Below, piece by piece: positions 35,796-43,212 of a DNA stretch of 64,000 nt. The stretch comes from Streptomyces sp. NBC_01481 (GTDB taxonomy: Bacteria; Actinomycetota; Actinomycetes; Streptomycetales; Streptomycetaceae). The stretch covers positions 868,001-932,000 of the forward strand of contig NZ_JAPEPT010000004.1 in NCBI RefSeq assembly GCF_026339995.1, written 5' to 3'. The notes below the pieces were generated by a model. It was given only the letters and a program-made list of their open reading frames with translations, did not search any database and had not been told where the DNA came from. The translations under genes were made by a program, and so were the position numbers. Position 1 is the stretch's first letter; each line of letters opens with the position of its first letter.

Positions 35796-36367
35796 CAGGT
35801 GTGGAGATGGCTGCGTTCGCCGTTGTGGTCGAGGATGCACAGGATCTCGGCGGGGCCGCGGTCGCTGCGGATGGCGTGGGGAGTCATGGTGGAGAACGAG
35901 GCAGCCTGACCGGCCTCGATGCGGATGACGCGTTCGCCGAGATACAGCACGACGGTGCCGGACAGCACGGTGAACCAGTCTCTGCCGGGATGGACACCCA
36001 AGTCGTCGGGGGTGACGCTGCCCGCCTGGTCGGTGATGCGCATCTTGGCGACGGTCAGCCCCTGGGGGCCGTTGTCCTTGGTGAGGAGCCAGGTGGTCAG
36101 GCCGCGGGTCTCGTCGCGGTCGGGCCGGATGACGACGTCGGAGTCATCGGGGGACGCGACGAGCTCGTCGAGAGACTTTCCCAGCGCCCCGGAGATAGAG
36201 GTGAGCTGGTCGAGGCTGATGCGGCGATGCCCGGTCTCGATGCGGCTGAGTTGCGACGGGCTGATGCCCGCACGTTCTGCCAAATTGTCCAGTGACCAGC
36301 CGCGCGCCTTGCGCAGGGACCGGATCCGCATCCTGACGGCGGTGTCCAATGTCGATTCTTGCTCCAC
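35795..36367 (-). CDS. XRE-family regulator with C-terminal cupin domain
   Basis: 190 residues from GTG 36367, chosen because longer starts would overlap the divergent methyltransferase gene. The HTH is 'VRMRIRSLRKARGWSLDNLA', 'ERAGISPSQLSRIETGHRRI'. The cupin part has 'LGVHPGRDWFTVLSGTVVLY' and 'GERVIRIEAGQAASFSTMTP', ending 'HLHT'. MerR/XRE-cupin regulators of this kind sense small metabolites and often control a neighbouring metabolic gene. The divergent methyltransferase starts 49 bases away and is the probable target. Confidence 0.85.
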   Translation of the reverse strand: MEQESTLDTAVRMRIRSLRKARGWSLDNLAERAGISPSQLSRIETGHRRISLDQLTSISGALGKSLDELVASPDDSDVVIRPDRDETRGLTTWLLTKDNGPQGLTVAKMRITDQAGSVTPDDLGVHPGRDWFTVLSGTVVLYLGERVIRIEAGQAASFSTMTPHAIRSDRGPAEILCILDHNGERSHLHT

Positions 36368-36416
36368 CGGCAAGAGTCTATGACGAGGCGACAATGATCG
36401 CTTTACCGTTCGACGC

Positions 36417-37322
36417 ATGAACACACACCACAACACTCGCGGCCATATCGGACACGAGCGGGCGAGCGGCTCCGACATCCCGATGGCGCAGCTGCTGGAA
36501 CTGGACGCCGAAGTCCTGGCGCCCTATCTCGCAGAGCTGACCGGCTGGCTCGCCGATCTCACGCACCCCGCCCCGGCCCGGATCCTGGATCTTGGCAGCG
36601 GCCCCGGCACCGGCAGCCTCGCCCTCGCCCACCGGTTCGGCTCGGCACAGGTGACGGCGGTGGACATCTCTCCGCAGATGCTGCACCGCCTGCACAAGCA
36701 GGCAGCCGCACATGGCGTTACCGACCGGATCAGCACGCTGGAGGCGAACCTCGACGAGCCCTGGGCCGAGATCGGTGAGGGCGGGCCGTACGACCTGATC
36801 TGGGCCGCCGCGTTCCTGCACCACGTGGCTGACCCCGCCCGCACGCTGGCCCAGGCGTTCGAGCATGTGCGGCCGGGCGGGCTCCTCACGGTCACTGAGA
36901 TGGACTTCTTCCCCCGTTTCCTGCCCGAGGACATTGGTATCGGCCGGCCCGGCCTGGAGGCCCGCATGCACGCCGCCACGAACACCCAGCCGCCCCACGA
37001 ATGGACCGGCGAGCTGACGGACGCCGGATTCACCCTCGAAGAGCGGCGCCCCTTTGACATCCGTCTCGACCGCGCACAGGCGGGACCGGCCCTGAACGAC
37101 TACGCCCAGACGTGTCTGGCCAAGCTGCGTTCGCACGCCACCGACGCCCTGGACGCGGACGACCTTGACGCCTTGGATGCCCTGCTGGACGAAACGCAGC
37201 CGCACAGCATCGCGCGCCGTGACGACTTGACCGTGCGCACCACCCGCACCACCTGGATCGCCCGCAGCCCCGGTGCGATCCGCGGCGTCCGCCTCACCGG
37301 CGAAGTCTGTGATCTTCCCTGA
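36417..37322 (+). CDS. Class I SAM-dependent methyltransferase
   Basis: 301 residues. Motif I is 'ARILDLGSGPGTGSLALAHR', followed by 'VTAVDISPQMLHRLHKQAAA', 'YDLIWAAAFLHHVADPARTL' and 'HVRPGGLLTVTEMDFFPRFL', a typical Methyltransf_25 layout. Substrate unknown; the His-rich start and mobile C-terminal part do not point to a class. The last 15 residues ('GAIRGVRLTGEVCDLP') run into DNA of a Tn3 transposase fragment, so the original C-terminus was probably replaced. The gene is divergent from the XRE-cupin regulator. Confidence 0.85.
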   Translation: MNTHHNTRGHIGHERASGSDIPMAQLLELDAEVLAPYLAELTGWLADLTHPAPARILDLGSGPGTGSLALAHRFGSAQVTAVDISPQMLHRLHKQAAAHGVTDRISTLEANLDEPWAEIGEGGPYDLIWAAAFLHHVADPARTLAQAFEHVRPGGLLTVTEMDFFPRFLPEDIGIGRPGLEARMHAATNTQPPHEWTGELTDAGFTLEERRPFDIRLDRAQAGPALNDYAQTCLAKLRSHATDALDADDLDALDALLDETQPHSIARRDDLTVRTTRTTWIARSPGAIRGVRLTGEVCDLP

Positions 37323-37466
37323 GGCGACGCTGGCCAGCCACACCCCGGTCTCGCCGAGCTCGTCCACCCACCCGAGGTGTTCGGCTTGGGCGCGGAAGTG
37401 CGACCACGTCGGGGCCTTCGCCGACTGCTTCAGCCTGTTACGTTTCCGCCACACGAGAATGATACG
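37281..37466 (-). pseudogene. Tn3-family transposase fragment
   Basis: The minus strand reads 'VWRKRNRLKQSAKAPTWSHF', 'RAQAEHLGWVDELGETGVWL' and 'ASVASGKITDFAGEADAAD'. 'WVDELGETGVWL' followed by 'GKITDFAGEA' is characteristic of the N-terminal domain of Tn3-family transposases. About 60 codons remain; it overlaps the 3' end of the methyltransferase. Confidence 0.6.
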
Positions 37467-37578
37467 CCTGTTCGAGTTAGGGGAACGACGCCACGTCGCG
37501 CGGAGATGTCGATGGTGTTCCGGCGCCCATCTTCGGTTGTGGTGTCGTGGTCCAGGCGACCGATGGCGGCTTGCCCGC

Positions 37579-38571
37579 CTACTGGCGGTCGGTGGCGAGG
37601 TGGGTGCCCTGCTCGGTACGCCGGTACAGCACGTAGCGCCCGTCACGGATGGGGCTGACGAGACCGGACCGGCGTAGAACGCCGAGGTGGTACGAGACGG
37701 TTGCGGGGCTGAGGAAGTGGCGGGCGGCCAGCTCGGACGTGCTGGCAGGACGGGCCAGGGCCGTGAGCAGGTCGGCTCGTGTCGGGCCGACGAGGCGGGC
37801 GAGTTCGGCGGATGCGGTGTGCGCACGAGACGACGGAGCCGTCAGGGGATAGACGACCAGTGGCGGCCATTGGCCGGGGGGTTCCAGCGGGTCGATGGCC
37901 ACCGCGGGAAACCGCGCGACCAGTGAGGGGGCCAGCACCACGAGTGGCACGTGCAGGATTCCTGTGAAGCGGCTTTCGATACGGAGCGTGCCGTTGTCCC
38001 AGGTGATACCGGGATGCATGGAATTGAACAGGTCACCGGCCCCGTACCGGGCGACGATGCCCGCGCGTCGGTCCACTTCCGCGTCAAGGAGGGACTTCGC
38101 TGCTTCCCAGTGAGGCGCGAAGGCCAGCTGCCAGTAGTGTCGCAGCTCGGTGGCGGCTTGCCGCGCGACGTGACGCCCGCCGCGGGCCATCGCCCGACGC
38201 AGGGTCTGCGACGGCTCGAGCCCCTGCAGACCAGCGCGTGGACGGCCGCTGCGGATGAAGTCCAGCTCGCTTATGACCCGCTCCGGCGCGGTGCCGGCGA
38301 CAAGCTCCAGCTCCTCCTCGATGGCCGGGGCGGGAGTGGACGGATACGGGCTGAGGAAGTCCGGCAAGTAGCCAGCCCCCTCAAGTGCCAACGCGGACAA
38401 CAGGGGCAACCCCGCCCGGCGCAACGACCGGCGAGCCCGGGCCAGCCAGGGACCGACGTCGTCCCGTGGGCTGAGCCCCCATGGCATCAGAGTTCCCGTG
38501 ACTTGCTGCAGAGGTGAGACGACGAACCTGCATCGCGCCAAGCCAGCGACATCCAGGGTGAGTTGAATCAT
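37579..38571 (-). CDS. ArsR-type winged-helix regulator with DUF5937 domain
   Basis: 330 residues. The N-terminal two thirds match DUF5937 ('MIQLTLDVAGLARCRFVVSP', 'LATELRHYWQ'-like 'AATELRHYWQLAFAPHWEAA', 'RRAGIVARYGAGDLFNSMHP'). The C-terminal winged helix is 'LVGPTRADLLTALARPASTS', 'ELAARHFLSPATVSYHLGVL' and 'RDGRYVLYRRTEQG'. Such proteins are common Streptomyces regulators with unknown ligands. Its ATG overlaps the TGA of the truncated WXG100 gene (ATGA at 38,568-38,571), so translation may be coupled although the two are not functionally related. Confidence 0.82.
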   Translation of the reverse strand: MIQLTLDVAGLARCRFVVSPLQQVTGTLMPWGLSPRDDVGPWLARARRSLRRAGLPLLSALALEGAGYLPDFLSPYPSTPAPAIEEELELVAGTAPERVISELDFIRSGRPRAGLQGLEPSQTLRRAMARGGRHVARQAATELRHYWQLAFAPHWEAAKSLLDAEVDRRAGIVARYGAGDLFNSMHPGITWDNGTLRIESRFTGILHVPLVVLAPSLVARFPAVAIDPLEPPGQWPPLVVYPLTAPSSRAHTASAELARLVGPTRADLLTALARPASTSELAARHFLSPATVSYHLGVLRRSGLVSPIRDGRYVLYRRTEQGTHLATDRQ

Positions 38572-38840
38572 CTCCGCCCCCTGCGTCCACGGATTCGAAC
38601 GTCCTCGAATCGTCGCACGGAACCTCGGCCTCCGGGCCCGGACCGATCCAGGATCTGTCTGCTCGCCCTTCGTGCGGCGGTGGCCGACTCCTGGTCCGCA
38701 CCCTCCCAGGTGGTGACGAGCGGCTTCAGCTCGTCCTCCAGGTTGTTGAGGGTCGTGATGATCCCCTGGGTCTGTTCCATCAACTCCTCGATGGCCTGCT
38801 GAACCTTGGGGTATTGCACGTCGATGATGCCGTCGGCCAT
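38568..38840 (-). CDS. WXG100 (EsxA-like) protein with replaced C-terminus
   Basis: 90 residues. The first 52 are a good WXG100 half: 'MADGIIDVQYPKVQQAIEEL', 'MEQTQGIITTLNNLEDELKP', 'LVTTWEGADQES', with the WXG turn at residues 45-47. Normally a second amphipathic helix follows. Here the tail is 'ATAARRASRQILDRSG' and then Arg/Gly-rich sequence, unrelated to the family. The gene therefore lost its 3' half at about 38,685, probably when the DUF5937 regulator moved in. The product may not form the helical hairpin needed for secretion. Confidence 0.72.
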   Translation of the reverse strand: MADGIIDVQYPKVQQAIEELMEQTQGIITTLNNLEDELKPLVTTWEGADQESATAARRASRQILDRSGPGGRGSVRRFEDVRIRGRRGRR

Positions 38841-38925
38841 GACGTCTCCTCTCGAAGGCCGGGCGCCGGGCCCGGGAAGCTCACGAAGTCCGGCCCTGTC
38901 GAAGAGGGCCGGTACCGCGGGTGGT

Positions 38926-39261
38926 TCAGCGCAGTGCTTCGAAGACGCCCTGGCTGGTCTTGCTGTTGAGGACCTCGGTCAGGTCCTGGTTCTCCTTCGC
39001 CAGGCGGTTGGCGGAGGTCACGTTCTCCTGAAGCGCGTCGATCATCGTGCTGATCTGGACGACGACCTTCTGTGCCTCGGTGTTCCAGCTACGGAAGAGC
39101 TTCAGCAGGGCCTGGCCCTCGTCGCCACCGACGCCCGAACGCGCGGCTATCTGGGCAACGTTGTCCTGGATCTTCTCGACCTGGTTCCGGGCCGACTCCA
39201 GAGAGGAGACGCCCCCCAAGCCCTTGGCATAATCCGCTTTCCTCGCGGCACTGTCCGCCAT
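38926..39261 (-). CDS. EsxB-like WXG100-family secreted protein
   Basis: 111 residues from ATG 39261 ('MADSAARKADYAKGLGGVSS'). It is all alpha: helix 1 'LESARNQVEKIQDNVAQIAA', helix 2 'AQKVVVQISTMIDALQENVT'. The turn carries 'SWNTE' in place of the strict Trp-Xaa-Gly. The length, leader and place beside the WXG100 gene and eccB identify it as the partner of the heterodimer exported by the type VII system. No YxxxD/E signal is obvious in the tail 'LNSKTSQGVFEALR'. Confidence 0.75.
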   Translation of the reverse strand: MADSAARKADYAKGLGGVSSLESARNQVEKIQDNVAQIAARSGVGGDEGQALLKLFRSWNTEAQKVVVQISTMIDALQENVTSANRLAKENQDLTEVLNSKTSQGVFEALR

Positions 39262-39309
39262 GTCACGCTCCCTTCGTTCAGGCGCGTCTCGTCGCACCGT
39301 TGCCCGCTG

Positions 39310-39765
39310 AGGCTAAAGAGAAACCAGGGTTCCGCGCAACGCGTTCAGGGAAGATGTGAGCAACGGCCGGTTCGGAAGAATTCGCCTGTGTGGCAACGGA
39401 GTTGTGCGAACGTTGCAGCAGGATGAACAGGTACGCCCGAACGACGGGCACGCAGGACGTGACCGTCCGCAGGTCGACCCCCGGACGGGCGAGAAACGGG
39501 CACACAAAGAGACTGAACGGTCATCGGGAAGGACCGCACCGGGCAATGCGCGCGTACCCGCGGAGTTCCCCGGGTACCGCCGGGCCGAATTACTTGAGCT
39601 TCCCCTGAGGTTTCGCCTTCGTATGCGGCACCGCGACAACTCCTCCGACTCGGCGACTTCGCGCCATCTGCGCCGAGTTCGGCCTGATGTTTCCCTCCGC
39701 GCGTCCTTTTCTTTTCTTTTCCCTCGGCGCCGTATGTGTTCCCTTGCCGGAATCGGTGCGTGGTG
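39310..39765. other. Non-coding gap between eccB and the esx pair
   Basis: No credible gene. It must hold the promoter or leader of the esx pair. A pyrimidine run, CCTTTTCTTTTCTTTTCCC, lies at about 39,706-39,724. Confidence 0.4.
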
Positions 39766-41355
39766 TCAGCTCCGTGAAGCGGCGCCCGCTGCGTCCACCT
39801 CGTCCGCCTTGTCCGCTTCTTCGGTCTTCCCGGACTCCTCCGACCGATCGGCGGCGCCGCACTCCGGAGCCGTCACCTTGGGTTCGGTGGCGCCGGCAGC
39901 GGCGGTCGCGTCGAGGTCCGCGCCGGTGGGGAAGGCCGCCAGCAGCGGTGCCGGGACCGAGCCGATGTCCGCGGCCTCGTACCCGAGTGCTGCCAGCGAT
40001 TCCTTCGCGGAGACGCGGTACTTCACACCGTTCTCCGCCACCAGATAGGTGGTTCCGGCGTGCGCGGCACCGCTCGCGTGCAGGGCCCGGACCAGAGCGC
40101 CGTGCCCCGGCCGTACCACCGTGGCGTCCGTCGGGACACAGGCCGGCTTCAGCGGCTGGGCCGTGCCCTCCGACACCGCGACCGGGGCGAGCTGGGTCAG
40201 CGGGACCAGCACCGACCTGATCCGCACGCCGCCGTTGTCGCCGTCCACCTGCGCGCAGAGCGCGGTGCCGCGCTCCGCGGACTGCGGGAGCGGCGGCGCT
40301 TCCGGCAGCTCCGCGGATCCGGCGGAGCCCGCATCCTTCGCCCGGTGCTCGCGCAGCGCGTCCGCGCCGACCGTGCGCACCTCGGGCGACTGCCCCTGGT
40401 AGGCGTCCTTCTGGGTGGCCGGGTCGCCCAGCACCAGGGCGGCGCCGAGCCGGGTCAGCGGCACCAGGCCGTCCTTGCGCAGCAGGTGGTAGGTACTGCC
40501 GCCGCCGGGCACGCTGACCTTGAACAGCTGGCCGATCCGGCTGGCCTCACCACCGAGTTCGGGGCCCTCCTCGCCGCGCCCCGCCACCGCGGGCGGCTTC
40601 AGGGCGGGGCCGGGTGCCAGCGCGTCGAGAAAGGCCGCCGAGACCCGCATCGGCTGCTGGGAGCCGTAACCGAGGGCGTTGCGGGCGTCGGAGGCACGGT
40701 CCAGCGGCAGCCTACTGCCCCGCCACACCAGGTACTCGGTGTCGTCCGGGCCGCGTACCAGCACACCGCGGTCGCGGCCGATGCCGCGGGAGTCCAGGGG
40801 CATCCCGGCCGCCACGGTGGTGGCGCCCGGCTTGTCCACCCCGCTGGTCGTCACGACGCCGGAGGTGTTGGGCAGCGCCCCGTCAGGACCAGTGACGCAC
40901 ATGTGCCAGGCGCCGTCGTCGAGTTGGCCGGCCCGGGGCACGACGTCCGGGGCGCCGGGGATACCGACCGGGGCGCCCACCGGGACGCCCTGCAGCGAGG
41001 GCGTACGGACGTCCGCGGTCGCCAGGTCGGAGCCGCCGATCAGCTTCGCCGAGGCGTAGTTGCGCACGGGGTGCAGTACGCCGTCGGTGCCGGTCCACAG
41101 ATATCGGGCGCCGGTGTCACGGTTGACCACCAGGTGCTTGCCGTCGCGCCAGCCGTCGTTCCCGCCGGGGCGCAGCAGGCCGTAGACGGTGGCGCCCGCG
41201 CCGATCAGGACGGTGACCAGTACGCCGAAGACCACGCCCCGGGTGGTGCGCCCGAGCGGGCTCTCCGGGGCGTCCGGGTCGGCCATCAGCAGGCTCGAGC
41301 TGAGCCTGCCCATCATGAACGTGTGGGCGTGTACCTGGTCGCGTTTGGACTGCAC
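39766..41355 (-). CDS. eccB: Type VII secretion protein EccB
   Basis: 529 residues. The short cytoplasmic N-terminus 'MQSKRDQVHAHTFMMGRLSS' is highly characteristic of EccB, followed by one membrane helix at about residues 38-62 ('GVVFGVLVTVLIGAGATVYG'). The extracytoplasmic part contains 'HLVVNRDTGARYLWTGTDGV', 'YLVWRGSRLPLD', 'YLVAENGVKYRVS' and Cys pairs. It ends in an acidic Ala/Glu-rich tail. EccB is a core subunit of the ESX membrane complex and may hydrolyse or sense ligands outside the membrane. It lies 45 bases downstream of eccD in the same operon. Confidence 0.92.
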   Translation of the reverse strand: MQSKRDQVHAHTFMMGRLSSSLLMADPDAPESPLGRTTRGVVFGVLVTVLIGAGATVYGLLRPGGNDGWRDGKHLVVNRDTGARYLWTGTDGVLHPVRNYASAKLIGGSDLATADVRTPSLQGVPVGAPVGIPGAPDVVPRAGQLDDGAWHMCVTGPDGALPNTSGVVTTSGVDKPGATTVAAGMPLDSRGIGRDRGVLVRGPDDTEYLVWRGSRLPLDRASDARNALGYGSQQPMRVSAAFLDALAPGPALKPPAVAGRGEEGPELGGEASRIGQLFKVSVPGGGSTYHLLRKDGLVPLTRLGAALVLGDPATQKDAYQGQSPEVRTVGADALREHRAKDAGSAGSAELPEAPPLPQSAERGTALCAQVDGDNGGVRIRSVLVPLTQLAPVAVSEGTAQPLKPACVPTDATVVRPGHGALVRALHASGAAHAGTTYLVAENGVKYRVSAKESLAALGYEAADIGSVPAPLLAAFPTGADLDATAAAGATEPKVTAPECGAADRSEESGKTEEADKADEVDAAGAASRS

Positions 41356-41400
41356 GGCCTCTCCTCAACTCCTTCTCCATGCCGCGGCGTAGGGGTGTGC

Positions 41401-42807
41401 TCAGCCGAACAGGCCGCGCAGCCAGCCGAAGAGCCCCGCCGCCCAGAGGGCGAGCGGCAGCAGCGCCACCGCGAAGCCGGTGTGCGCCAGTTCCGCCGCG
41501 CGGCCCCAGTACGGCAGCACCCGGCGGCCGGGCACCGTCCAGGCGGCGATCACGAGTGCGGCCGCGGCGGCGAGCAGCACCGCGAAGACCAGTACGCGTC
41601 CGTCGCCGTGGTCGTCCACCGCCCAGGAGCGGGCGAGCAGCAGCAGCCCCCAGACGCCGGGTACGGCCAGGGTCAGCCGCTGCCCGATGTGCACCAGGCC
41701 GCGGCAGTGCAGGACCAGCAGCAGGCTCAGCCCGACGGAGGTCAGCACCTCGGGCAGGTTCGGGTGGTCGGTGAGGACGACCAGGGCGGCCGCGGCGATG
41801 ATGCCGGTGGCGGCGAAGAGCGCGGTGACCCAGCGCCCGGCCAGTTCGGTGCGCTCGGCGACCTCGTCGCCCGCGTAGGGCTCGATGCCCTCCTGGAGCT
41901 GGCTTGCGGAGGACGGCAGCGCGGGCAGGCGCATCCCGGCCAGCTTGAAGGCGAAGGGTGCCACCGCTCCGGCGGCGAGGGCGACCACGGTCGCCACCAG
42001 CGCCACCGAGGCCGGTACGTCCAGGCCGGTGTAGCCCATCAGGGCCCCGGCGATCGCGGTCGCCACCGAGACCAGCGCGGTGGCGAAGAGGGCCGGGGCG
42101 CCGACCGCGGTGGCGGCGAGCGCGAGGACCGCGCCGCCCGCTCCGGCCGCGCCTGCCGCGAGGAGCCGTGCGCCCGCGACCTGTGCCGCGTCGGGGCCGG
42201 TCAGGTCTCCGCCCGGCAGCAGCCAGCCGGCCAGCGCCAGGCAGGGCGCGACGAGCAGGGCGAGCGCGGTCGCGGAGAGGCGGTCGCCGACCGCGCGGCT
42301 GGCCGAGCCCGCGCCCGCGAGCAGCAGCAGCCCGGTCACGGCCGCGAAGGCGACCTGAGTGGATTCGGAGCCGGTCGCCCCGGGCCAGAGCACCAGCGCG
42401 AGGGCGGCCGCCACGGTCGCCACCGCGGTGCCCACCAGGAGTCCGCGGGCCGCTTCGGGGTGCCAGGTGTGCAGCTTCCGGCCCGCGGTGTCGGCTATCC
42501 CGTCCACCAGGTCGTCGAGCCGGGCCTCGGGCAGCGCCTCGGTGTGCGGGCGCAGGTAGAGCACGGCGCCGTCGGCGAACCCGGCGTGGGCGAGGGTGGT
42601 CTCCTCGTCGAGCGGGGCGCCGCCGAGTTGCTGGAGCACCCAGCCGGCATGGTCGAGACCGGCCTCCTCGGCTTCCTCGCCCACATAACGGAGCAGCGTC
42701 GGCAGGAGATCGGCGACCGGCACGTCGGCGGGAACGGCCAGATCGACGGAGACGCTCGGCGCACGTACGGTCAGGCGGCACAGCTCGGCCACCGCACTGT
42801 CGGTCAT
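41401..42807 (-). CDS. eccD: Type VII secretion integral membrane protein EccD
   Basis: 468 residues from ATG 42807. The N-terminal 90 residues form the ubiquitin-like YukD domain ('LCRLTVRAPSVSVDLAVPAD', 'LLPTLLRYVGEEAEEAGLDH', 'LYLRPHTEALPEARLDDLVD'). About eleven hydrophobic helices follow to the end ('ALWAAGLFGWLRGLFG'). EccD forms the membrane pore region of the ESX complex with EccB and EccC. It is divergent from eccC with a 405-bp gap and starts the eccD-eccB-esx transcription unit. Confidence 0.92.
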   Translation of the reverse strand: MTDSAVAELCRLTVRAPSVSVDLAVPADVPVADLLPTLLRYVGEEAEEAGLDHAGWVLQQLGGAPLDEETTLAHAGFADGAVLYLRPHTEALPEARLDDLVDGIADTAGRKLHTWHPEAARGLLVGTAVATVAAALALVLWPGATGSESTQVAFAAVTGLLLLAGAGSASRAVGDRLSATALALLVAPCLALAGWLLPGGDLTGPDAAQVAGARLLAAGAAGAGGAVLALAATAVGAPALFATALVSVATAIAGALMGYTGLDVPASVALVATVVALAAGAVAPFAFKLAGMRLPALPSSASQLQEGIEPYAGDEVAERTELAGRWVTALFAATGIIAAAALVVLTDHPNLPEVLTSVGLSLLLVLHCRGLVHIGQRLTLAVPGVWGLLLLARSWAVDDHGDGRVLVFAVLLAAAAALVIAAWTVPGRRVLPYWGRAAELAHTGFAVALLPLALWAAGLFGWLRGLFG

Positions 42808-43212
42808 CAGCTGAACTCTCGTCTTCCGTGGGGGCTTTGGCAGGAGGACTTCCCGGGGAGAGGGGACCTGCGAAGAGTACGGAAGGCCGGCGCGGCCAGG
42901 AACGGGGGTACCGGGCTGGGGAATTGTGTCCGCGCGGCCAGCGACCGCCTCTCCCACGTGGACAGGTCGCGTTCCGTGAATGCAGACTACTGCCTACGCC
43001 CGCCGGATCGTGCTGCGGACCGGACTCATTGTCCGGTATGGAGTTGTCCTTCACGGGAGTTGACCGTCCCCGCTATCCGCTCGAAACATTCACCCTGGCG
43101 TTCACCGCGTCATGCGGCACCCGGAGAATCAGCTCGGTGCGGTCTTTCCCGCTACCGGGCGTGCCGGTATTCGGTGGGCCCACAAAGGCAGTGAAACCGG
43201 AGGTTCTGTTCC
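42808..43212. promoter_or_regulatory. Divergent promoter region between eccD and eccC
   Basis: 405 bp without a gene between the two divergent secretion genes. The 5' half is GC-rich; bases near 42,960-43,000 are less so. A GGAGG at 43,198-43,202 serves the TTG start of eccC. No promoter element was assigned with confidence. Confidence 0.5.

Noticed and set aside
39706..39724. Polypyrimidine run as a regulatory or triplex site
   Set aside because: A single short run without symmetry or repeated units; no supporting feature.
40060..43194. A 1044-codon open frame antisense to eccB and eccD
   Set aside because: Composition is Gly/Arg/Gln/His-rich, without domains. It is the usual third-position GC artefact opposite real high-GC genes.
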